A DNA stretch of 13,146 bases from CAG-791 sp045117315 (GTDB taxonomy: Bacteria; Bacillota; Clostridia; Lachnospirales; Lachnospiraceae): positions 1-13,146 of the forward strand of contig JBGUNJ010000223.1 of assembly GCA_045117315.1 (NCBI GenBank), given 5' to 3'. The notes beneath the pieces were generated by a model. That model was not told the DNA's origin. It ran no database searches and worked only from the letters and a program-made list of their open reading frames with translations. Positions 1-5,289 of the stretch are shown in pieces. The position numbers and the translations under genes are program-made. Every line of letters starts with the position of its first letter. Position 1 is the stretch's first letter.

Positions 1-223
1 ATAATATGATGTAAAGGTCAAAAGTCAGGAAAAGGCTCTGAGTATCGTCAATATACACAAACGACCGCAGGACCATTGCGAGCGGCCGGTACTTGGGCGC
101 TGGTTTTTAGCGCCCTTAGTACCGTTGCCAGCGAGGATTGAGCGAGAGCGTGTCCAAGGTGTTTGTGTATATTGACGATACGGATTTACTTTTACCACTT
201 TTTGACCCCGACATCATAATATT
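1..223. repeat. Large imperfect palindrome, MITE-like intergenic element
   Basis: Bases 42-62 are a perfect 21-bp inverted match to 161-181. The outer flanks (about 1-41 and 182-223) continue as an imperfect inverted repeat: the left ATGATGT and GGTCAAAA blocks reappear inverted in TTTTTGACC and ACATCAT on the right. The centre folds again: 87-93 pairs with 118-124, and GGGCGCT (95-101) pairs with AGCGCCC (109-115). No plausible protein is encoded. Terminal inverted repeats with a non-coding, foldable core are typical of a miniature inverted-repeat element or a bacterial interspersed repeat. The left end may be cut by the window edge. No target duplication can be proved. Family identity is unknown. 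Confidence 0.7.
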
Positions 224-325
224 TACCTGGAGCATAATATTGTTGCCCGAAAACGTAATTTCGAAGCAGTCAGCGAAATATTACGCGTGTCTGCGCATGC
301 GTGTATACTGCGATGAGGTATTCGA

Positions 326-826
326 ATGGACAAAGGGAAAATCACGGTCTTTTCCGGTGATGGAAAGGGGAAAACAGCAGCTGCGATGGGGATCGCCCTA
401 GATGCCGCGGCAGACGGCAAAACCGTTGTTGTCATCCAGTTTTTGAAGGGAAAGGGCCTGGCGGAAGCGGAATTCTGCAAACGCATGGAACCGGAGATCA
501 AAATTTTCCGGTTTGAAAAATCAGATGTGGATTTTGATGACCGCCCTTCTCACCAACAGGAAAGCGACGTCTCCAGTATCAGAAACAGTCTCGGTTTTGC
601 CAGAAAAGTTCTGGCAACCGGAGAGTGCGACATCCTGATCCTGGACGAAGTCCTCGGTGTGATCGATAACAATATCATCTCGGTCAGTGAACTCTGTGAT
701 CTTGTTGACCACAGGGGGGACACAGAAGTGATCTTTACCGGAAGAGTGATGAACGACGAACTGTGCGCCTTTGTGGATGAGATCTCCCAGATCTCTACAG
801 TGTATTTCAAAAAGTTTGACCTATAA
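326..826 (+). CDS. Corrinoid adenosyltransferase, CobA/CobO/BtuR type (short form)
   Basis: This is a 166-residue P-loop protein of the CobA/CobO/BtuR family, which transfers the 5'-deoxyadenosyl group from ATP to the cobalt of a reduced corrinoid to make adenosylcobamides. A Walker A-like loop GDGKGKTA lies at residues 11-18, at the very N-terminus as in the family. A hydrophobic strand ending in an acidic pair (CDILILDEVLG, 101-111) is the Walker B-like segment. TEVIFTGR (133-140) matches the family's late VVLTGR-type strand. The ATG at 326 has GAGG at 315-318, spaced 7 bases. The protein is somewhat shorter than enterobacterial CobA (about 196 residues), mainly at the N-terminus. No other cobalamin gene is nearby, so a salvage role is inferred. 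dapA follows after 79 bases and may be co-transcribed. The family assignment is strong; the exact corrinoid substrate is unknown. Confidence 0.85.
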   Translation: MDKGKITVFSGDGKGKTAAAMGIALDAAADGKTVVVIQFLKGKGLAEAEFCKRMEPEIKIFRFEKSDVDFDDRPSHQQESDVSSIRNSLGFARKVLATGECDILILDEVLGVIDNNIISVSELCDLVDHRGDTEVIFTGRVMNDELCAFVDEISQISTVYFKKFDL

Positions 827-905
827 TGCTGTTACTGCGCCCGTCTGCGAAATACTCTCGCGAGTTTTTGCGGCGTGCCACATAGAATCTTACCAGGAGG
901 AAATA

Positions 906-1796
906 ATGGCTGTTTTTACAAAATCTGCAGTTGCAATCGTGACTCCTTTCAAGGAGGATGACTATTCGGTCAATTATGACGCTTTTGCGGACCTGATCGA
1001 TTTCCATGTTGCCAACGGGACCGACGCCATCGTCGTCTGCGGCTCCACCGGTGAAGCCGCGACCATGACAGAACAGGAGCATCTCGATGTCTGCAAGTTC
1101 TGCATCGACTATACCAAAAAGCGTGTCCCTGTCATTGCGGGCAGCGGCTCCAACTGCACACAGACTGCAATCGAACTCTCCAGGGACATCGCCTCTTACG
1201 GCGCTGACGGACTTCTGGTCATTTATCCTTATTACAACAAGGCGACACAGAACGGTCTTGTAAAGCACTTTACAACTGTCGCCGAAGCGTCAAACGGATG
1301 CCCTGTCATCCTCTACAACGTGCCCAGCCGCACAGGAGGAAACATCAATCCCGAGACAGTGGCACGCCTGGTCAGGGACGTTCCCAATATCGTGGGTATC
1401 AAAGAGGCGAGCGGCAATATCAGCCAGATCGTCAAGCTCATGACCCTGACAGACGGCAATATCGAACTCTTCTCCGGAAATGACGACCAGGTCGTCCCGC
1501 TCATGTCCATGGGCGGACTCGGCGTCATCTCCGTTGTCGCCAACATTGCTCCCAAAGCTGTCCACGACATGTGCGACAAGTTCCTCAAGGGCGATGTGGC
1601 AGGCGCTGCAAGGATCCAGAAGGATACTCTTGCTCTGTGCGAGAACCTCTTTACAGAGGTCAACCCGATCCCCGTCAAAAAAGCCTGCAATCTGATGGGC
1701 ATGAATGTGGGACCTCTCCGCATGCCTCTTACCGAGATGGAAGAGCCTAATGCCAAAAAGCTCGAAGACGCGATGCGTGCTTTCGGACTGCTCTGA
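906..1796 (+). CDS. dapA: 4-hydroxy-tetrahydrodipicolinate synthase
   Basis: DapA condenses pyruvate with aspartate semialdehyde, the first committed step toward diaminopimelate and lysine, in the cytoplasm. The 296-residue product has the usual family length and TIM-barrel motifs: GSTGEAAT (46-53) with Thr48, YYNK with Tyr110, YNVPSRTG (137-144) with Tyr137 and Arg142, and GIKEASG with the Schiff-base lysine Lys166. All the key catalytic positions are present. The reading frame is open upstream to 771, overlapping the adenosyltransferase gene, but the ATG at 906 is chosen. It follows CCAGGAGGAAATA, a near-perfect ribosome binding site (AGGAGG at 895-900), and it starts the conserved N-terminus. 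A strong terminator follows directly. No lysine riboswitch or T-box was recognised in the 79-base gap upstream. Confidence 0.97.
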   Translation: MAVFTKSAVAIVTPFKEDDYSVNYDAFADLIDFHVANGTDAIVVCGSTGEAATMTEQEHLDVCKFCIDYTKKRVPVIAGSGSNCTQTAIELSRDIASYGADGLLVIYPYYNKATQNGLVKHFTTVAEASNGCPVILYNVPSRTGGNINPETVARLVRDVPNIVGIKEASGNISQIVKLMTLTDGNIELFSGNDDQVVPLMSMGGLGVISVVANIAPKAVHDMCDKFLKGDVAGAARIQKDTLALCENLFTEVNPIPVKKACNLMGMNVGPLRMPLTEMEEPNAKKLEDAMRAFGLL

Positions 1797-1809
1797 GAAG
1801 TGTGACACG

Positions 1810-1860
1810 GGGCAGGTGCTTTTGTCACATGAATGTGATGGAGCACCTGCCCTTTTTCTG
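1810..1860 (+). terminator. Rho-independent terminator of dapA
   Basis: GGGCAGGTGCT (1810-1820) pairs perfectly with AGCACCTGCCC (1842-1852), and a run of five T follows. The loop holds a second nested stem, TCACAT (1825-1830) with ATGTGA (1833-1838). It begins 13 bases after the dapA stop codon. Confidence 0.93.
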
Positions 1861-1983
1861 TTTAAATCCGATATGATTTGAATTAAATCTATTTAAATCC
1901 GATATGATTTGAATTAAATCTGTTTAAATTCGATATGATCTGAATTAAATATTAAATCTGTTTAAATTCGATATGATTTGAAT
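1861..1983. repeat. AT-rich 31-bp tandem repeat, nearly four copies
   Basis: Units start at 1861, 1892, 1923 and 1961 with TTTAAATYCGATATGAT. The first two are 31 bp and almost identical. The third is 38 bp because of a 7-bp ATTAAAT-type insertion. The fourth degrades after about 22 bases. Each unit carries a small imperfect inverted repeat (AAATC-CGATAT-GATTT) and TTTAAA or ATTTAAAT cores. The array fills the gap between the dapA terminator and the dapB ribosome binding site. Any dapB promoter should therefore lie in or just after it, but I could not assign one convincingly. Whether it is a protein-binding array or a passive minisatellite is unknown. Confidence 0.9.
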
Positions 1984-2028
1984 CAGCAAATTTGTTTGTA
2001 CAGACAATAAAACCCGGGAGGAGAAAAA

Positions 2029-2784
2029 ATGATTAAAGCGATTTTACATGGAGCATGCGGAAAAATGGGACATATGATCACGGATATTGTCTCCAGAGAC
2101 CCCGAGATCTGCATCACCGCAGGTGTTGACGCCTTCGGTTCCGCATACTCGGATTATCCGGTCTACAAATCCCTGGACGAATGTGCCGAAGAGGCGGATG
2201 TCGTGATCGATTTTTCCAACTCGTCAGCAGTCCCCGCCCTCTTAGATTTTTGCGAAAAGAAGAACATTCCCGTGGTCCTCTGTACGACGGGGCTTTCCGA
2301 AGAGCAGACCGGGCTCATGAAAAAGACCGCGGAGAAGGTGGCAGTCCTGAAGAGTGCCAACATGTCAGTCGGCATAAACCTGCTGCAGACTCTCCTGGCA
2401 GAGGCAGCTCCAAAGCTTGCCGCGGCCGGTTTTGATATTGAGGTTGTGGAAAAACATCACAACCAGAAGGTGGATTCCCCCAGCGGGACAGCGCTTGCTC
2501 TGGCGGACAGCATCAATGACGCGCTGGAGGAAAAATATGAATATGTTTATGACCGCAGCGGAAGGCGCATGAAGCGGCCCGTCAAAGAGATCGGAATCTC
2601 CGCCATCCGGGGCGGCACGATCGTCGGAGACCACGATGTCATCTTCGCAGGCCAGGACGAAGTCATCACCTTTTCCCACAGGGCTTACAGCCGCGCGGTC
2701 TTCGGAAAGGGCGCTGTGGAGGCGGCCAAGTTCCTGGCCGGAAAACCCGCAGGCCTTTACAGCATGCACGATGTGCTTGCCTGA
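2029..2784 (+). CDS. dapB: 4-hydroxy-tetrahydrodipicolinate reductase
   Basis: DapB uses NAD(P)H to reduce the DapA product to tetrahydrodipicolinate, the second step of the lysine/diaminopimelate branch. The 251-residue protein has the N-terminal dinucleotide loop GACGKMG (8-14), VVIDFS (58-63), the TTG nicotinamide-side motif (86-88) and the signature EKHHNQKVDSPSGTA (141-155). In that signature His143/His144 and Lys147 correspond to the catalytic histidine and lysine. RGGTIVGDHDVIF (194-206) and SHRAYSR (216-222) complete the substrate domain, so nothing essential is missing. The ATG at 2029 has GGGAGGAG at 2016-2023. The gene is separated from dapA by a terminator and a tandem repeat, so it is probably transcribed independently. 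hisA follows after 59 bases. Confidence 0.96.
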   Translation: MIKAILHGACGKMGHMITDIVSRDPEICITAGVDAFGSAYSDYPVYKSLDECAEEADVVIDFSNSSAVPALLDFCEKKNIPVVLCTTGLSEEQTGLMKKTAEKVAVLKSANMSVGINLLQTLLAEAAPKLAAAGFDIEVVEKHHNQKVDSPSGTALALADSINDALEEKYEYVYDRSGRRMKRPVKEIGISAIRGGTIVGDHDVIFAGQDEVITFSHRAYSRAVFGKGAVEAAKFLAGKPAGLYSMHDVLA

Positions 2785-2843
2785 GCCGTCCTGACTCCAC
2801 CATTCATATAACGCCAAAAGAAACAGATGAGAAATGAGGAAAT

Positions 2844-3638
2844 ATGAAGCTCCGTCCATGTATTGATATCCACGGGGGACGTGTCAAGCAGATCGTCGGG
2901 GGATCGATCGGACAAGGCCCTTCTGTCAGGGAAAATTTTGTGTCCGCCCATGGGGCGGCATATTATGCCGGCCTTTACAGGGAAGCCGGTCTGAAGGGAG
3001 GCCATATAATCCTGCTGGACAGCGCTGTGTCTGATCCTGAGGCCTACCAGGCAGACCGCCTGCAGGCTCTGTCAGCACTTTCCGCCTTTCCCGGCGGAAT
3101 GCAGATCGGCGGAGGGATCAATCCTCAAAACGCTGGCAGCTATTTGTCAGCGGGAGCTTCCCACGTGATCGTCACTTCTTATGTGTTCAGAGAGGGAACT
3201 CTTGACGAGGACAGGCTGCGCCAAATGGAAGAGGCGGCAGGAAAAGAAAGACTGGTCCTGGATCTCAGCTGCAGAAAGAGAGAAGACGGAACTTTCGCGG
3301 TGGTCACAGACCGCTGGCAGCGTTTTACCAGGTGGGCTGTCACTGAGGAAAACCTGTCAGAACTGAGCAGGCATTGCGATGAGTTCCTCATCCATGCCGC
3401 GGATGTTGAAGGGAAGAGAGGCGGGATCCAGGATGAACTCGTGGAGATCCTCGGGTCATTCTGCCGCCATTACAATTTTCCGGTCACATATGCCGGAGGA
3501 ATACGGGGGGCGCAGGACCTGGCCAGGATTGCGGATCTTTCCGGGGGCAGCCTCGATGTAACAGTCGGCAGCGCGCTGAAGATCTTCGGAGGAGACCTGG
3601 ACCTTTATGAGCTCGCCGCGGCCGCGGAAAGCTTTTAA
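2844..3638 (+). CDS. hisA: Phosphoribosylformimino-AICAR ribotide isomerase, eukaryotic (HIS6) type
   Basis: HisA catalyses the Amadori isomerisation of ProFAR to PRFAR in histidine biosynthesis. The 264-residue product is a (beta-alpha)8 barrel with CIDIHGGRVKQIVGG (6-20), which holds the N-terminal catalytic aspartate Asp8. GGGI follows at 89-92. LVLDLSCR (137-144) holds the likely second catalytic Asp140. VEGKRGGIQ (188-196), YAGGIR (216-221) and VGSAL (241-245) form phosphate-binding loops. The CIDIH.G.VKQIVGG opening and the length resemble fungal and plant HIS6 rather than the usual bacterial HisA of about 240 residues. The ATG at 2844 has ATGAGGA at 2834-2840. No other his gene is nearby. 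Co-transcription with dapB is likely because no terminator lies between them. Function is confident; the eukaryotic-type assignment is from recognised motifs, not a search. Confidence 0.9.
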   Translation: MKLRPCIDIHGGRVKQIVGGSIGQGPSVRENFVSAHGAAYYAGLYREAGLKGGHIILLDSAVSDPEAYQADRLQALSALSAFPGGMQIGGGINPQNAGSYLSAGASHVIVTSYVFREGTLDEDRLRQMEEAAGKERLVLDLSCRKREDGTFAVVTDRWQRFTRWAVTEENLSELSRHCDEFLIHAADVEGKRGGIQDELVEILGSFCRHYNFPVTYAGGIRGAQDLARIADLSGGSLDVTVGSALKIFGGDLDLYELAAAAESF

Positions 3639-3644
3639 ATACAA

Positions 3645-3684
3645 AACGAAAAAACCGGCACAGATTTCTGTGCCGGTTTTACTG
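3645..3684. terminator. Bidirectional terminator shared by hisA and the convergent csp gene
   Basis: AAAACCGGCACAGA (3651-3664) pairs with TCTGTGCCGGTTTT (3667-3680), a perfect GC-core stem. On the plus strand the stem ends in TTTT. On the minus strand the stem is followed by a run of six T. It starts 12 bases after the hisA stop and lies between two convergent genes, so it can end transcripts from both sides. Confidence 0.9.
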
Positions 3685-3870
3685 TCTTTACCATATTTGC
3701 CTGGTCAATTTACCGGATCATTTCTTCGTGCCGGTTTACCAGGTCATTATTTATGTCAGAATTAATCCCACTGAAGACATTTGGTCTGCCTGGGGACCGT
3801 CAAAGCAGTCCAGATTAATAGACATTGTTCAACATTTCAGAAAATCAGAATGTTTGCAAAGACTTCTGAA

Positions 3871-4071
3871 TCAAAGCTTGGTGACGTTAACAGCCTGAGG
3901 TCCTTTCTGACCCTGGATCACATCATATTCGACTGCTTCGCCCTCTTCCAGAGACTTGAAACCTTCCTGGTTGATACCGCTGAAGTGTACGAATACATCA
4001 TTGCCCTCAGCATCGGAAATGAATCCAAATCCCTTTTGATTGTTGAACCACTTGACAGTTCCTTTACTCAT
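3871..4071 (-). CDS. Cold-shock domain protein, CspA family
   Basis: This 66-residue protein is a single cold-shock OB-fold that binds single-stranded RNA and DNA and acts as an RNA chaperone. It begins MSKGTVKWFN, then has RNP1 KGFGFI (13-18) and RNP2 VFVHF (26-30), and ends QAVNVTKL. This is the whole canonical domain at its usual length. The frame is open 15 codons further upstream, but the start at 4071 is chosen. It lies behind GGAGGT (plus-strand ACCTCC at 4079-4084), and the extra residues are not conserved family sequence. The gene is convergent with hisA and divergent from the TrpR-like gene. The roughly 500-base upstream gap leaves room for the long leader common to csp mRNAs. A hairpin lies in it at 4112-4150. 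Confidence 0.96.
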   Translation of the reverse strand: MSKGTVKWFNNQKGFGFISDAEGNDVFVHFSGINQEGFKSLEEGEAVEYDVIQGQKGPQAVNVTKL

Positions 4072-4111
4072 TGCTGGCACCTCCAAAACAAAATAATAAA
4101 AATGCGTAAAA

Positions 4112-4150
4112 TGCACAAAAAAAAATGCATGTCATTTTCTTTTTTGTGCA
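4112..4150 (-). promoter_or_regulatory. AT-rich hairpin in the predicted csp leader
   Basis: TGCACAAAAAA (4112-4122) is a perfect 11-bp inverted repeat with TTTTTTGTGCA (4140-4150), with a 17-base loop. It lies 28 bases upstream of the csp ribosome binding site, so it would form in the 5' untranslated region. It has low GC content and lacks terminator character. A temperature-sensitive leader structure is possible but not shown by the sequence. Confidence 0.45.
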
Positions 4151-4401
4151 ACAGATTAAAAATAGCACAAGTGAAATCAAAAGTAAAGCTGTTTTTGCCT
4201 TGTGTATGGCTTTTCAGATGTACATAAATACAGTATCACGGATACGGTCACTAAAGCACAAAACAGCCCCTGTAAAGCGACTCAAACGCACAACAAAAGT
4301 GGTGTTTCAACCGGACTGCAAAGTCAATAGCTGACCGGTAGAATAAATGAATCAGATGTAACATGAAATAAACCGGAGGAAAATGTGTCTCCCGTTACTT
4401 C
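4151..4401. other. Divergent intergenic region, no gene found
   Basis: This stretch separates the divergent csp and TrpR-like genes. Frames that are open here have no ribosome binding site and lysine-rich, low-complexity translations. I found no tRNA, riboswitch or convincing minus-strand promoter. The csp promoter must lie here, but no -35/-10 pair was good enough to call. Confidence 0.5.
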
Positions 4402-4430
4402 TTTACTTCACAGTTTTAAAATGCTAATAT
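4402..4430 (+). promoter_or_regulatory. Sigma-A promoter of the TrpR-like gene
   Basis: The -35 is TTTACT (4402-4407), followed by a 17-base spacer and an extended -10, TGCTAATAT (4422-4430). Transcription would start near 4437, giving a leader of about 148 bases before the start codon at 4585. Confidence 0.65.
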
Positions 4431-4460
4431 AGTGATAGACAAAAGCGGCTCAATGTAAAG

Positions 4461-4560
4461 ATGAAAGCAGTGTCTTCAGGATGCTGATTTCATTGTTTTC
4501 GTTCTGCATGAACTGCCTGACAAATCATTTCAGGACAGGTCGGGATCCTGTCGGCTTTTT
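4461..4560 (+). promoter_or_regulatory. Structured leader with terminator-like hairpin (possible attenuator)
   Basis: Stem A is ATGAAAGCAG (4461-4470) with CTGATTTCAT (4484-4493), with one mismatch. Stem B is CCTGA (4516-4520) with TCAGG (4530-4534). Stem C is GACAGG (4534-4539) with CCTGTC (4547-4552), followed by GGCTTTTT. Stem C resembles an intrinsic terminator placed 25 bases before the coding start. CCTGAC (4516-4521) can instead pair with GTCGGG (4539-4544) and break stem C. Attenuation is inferred from this geometry. No T-box or riboswitch motif was recognised. Confidence 0.45.
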
Positions 4561-4584
4561 AACAGACACTCTTTGGGGGTATAC

Positions 4585-4920
4585 ATGAACAATAAAATCC
4601 GGACAGAAGCTGTCAAACATCTCTTTGAGGCAATACTGACACTCGAAGACGAAGAGGAGTGCTTTCAGTTTTTTGAGGATCTGTGTACGGTAAATGAACT
4701 GTTGTCGCTCTCTCAGAGGTTCGAAGTGGCCTCCATGCTCAAGCGCAAAGATACTTATCTCAAGATCGCGGAGAAAACCGGCGCATCGACTGCGACCATC
4801 AGCCGCGTCAACCGCTCGCTCAGCTACGGGAATGACGGTTATGATATGGTCTTCGCAAGAATGAAATCCTACCAGATGCCCGAAACAGACCCGCGTCCGG
4901 ATAAAAGATCAAGGAAATAA
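4585..4920 (+). CDS. YerC/YecD-family TrpR-related DNA-binding protein
   Basis: This 111-residue protein belongs to the TrpR-like superfamily, YerC/YecD group, of small all-helical DNA-binding proteins found widely in Firmicutes. The helices at about 1-50 contain the typical LEDEEECFQFFEDLCTVNELLSLSQRFEVASML stretch (20-52). The helix-turn-helix lies at about 57-79, YLKIAEKTGASTATISRVNRSL. The tail (97-111) is basic and polar. The frame also allows a TTG start at 4573, but the ATG at 4585 is chosen because GGGGGT (4575-4580) lies just before it and MNNKIR.EAV begins the conserved part. The ligand and targets of this family are not established by the sequence; tryptophan should not be assumed. 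Its leader carries a terminator-like hairpin. The last codons run into a tandem repeat that continues downstream. Confidence 0.9.
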   Translation: MNNKIRTEAVKHLFEAILTLEDEEECFQFFEDLCTVNELLSLSQRFEVASMLKRKDTYLKIAEKTGASTATISRVNRSLSYGNDGYDMVFARMKSYQMPETDPRPDKRSRK

Positions 4921-5121
4921 GATCAGGGAGATCAGATAAGACAAAGACCCGGGAAATAAAGCCGGGGAAATAGAACCGGAAAATAAGGCCCGGGATATTA
5001 GCCGGGGAAATAAAACCGGAAAATAAGACACGGGAAATAAAGCCGGGGAAATAGAACCGGAAAATAAGACCCGGGATATAAAACCGGGAAACTAATTCAG
5101 AGAAATAAAATCAGGAAAATG
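4906..5121. repeat. Tandem array of 13-14-bp modules with 41-bp higher-order period
   Basis: About 16 degenerate modules of the type RCCGGGGAAATAAR run head to tail: ACCCGGGAAATAAA, GCCGGGGAAATAG, AACCGGAAAATAAG and variants. Three modules form a higher-order unit of 40-42 bp, with copies at 4946-4987, 4988-5027 and 5028-5068 and a decayed copy after that. The array starts inside the last codons of the TrpR-like gene (GATCAAGGAAATAA includes its stop). It is full of stop codons and not coding. There are no unique spacers, so it is not a CRISPR array. Confidence 0.9.
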
Positions 5122-5124
5122 AAT

Positions 5125-5158
5125 GCAGGCTGTGGGCCGGATCAGGAGCACAGCCTGC
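5125..5158. other. Strong 10-bp hairpin upstream of the YfhO-family gene
   Basis: GCAGGCTGTG (5125-5134) pairs perfectly with CACAGCCTGC (5149-5158), with a 14-base loop. No T-run follows on the plus strand, so it is not a standard terminator. A second small stem, CAGGA-TTTA-TCCTG, lies nearby at about 5218-5231. Between 5159 and 5283 no other signal was recognised, and no good ribosome binding site or promoter for the next gene stands out. Confidence 0.5.
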
Positions 5159-5289
5159 CTGCCGCCTGACCGGGAACAGTCCCTGTCCGCCAGGCACGGA
5201 TTATGACTTGCCCGGCGCAGGATTTATCCTGAGAGGGAGAATGCCCGGCTGCCGACAGCAAAGGGACAGACAGCGGATCAACAGTGTAT

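Noticed and set aside
304..309. TATACT as a -10 for the adenosyltransferase gene
   Set aside because: The start site would fall on the ribosome binding site, and the matching -35 position has almost no consensus bases.
138..401. 87-codon open frame at the window start
   Set aside because: It begins inside the palindromic element and overlaps the start of the adenosyltransferase gene in another frame. It has no ribosome binding site.
3781..4227. 148-codon plus-strand open frame opposite the cold-shock gene
   Set aside because: It is the complement of the clear minus-strand csp gene and its leader, and it has no ribosome binding site or recognisable domain.
4946..5102. Possible CRISPR array
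   Set aside because: Units of 40-42 bp follow each other directly and divide into 13-14-bp modules. There are no unique spacers and no cas genes.
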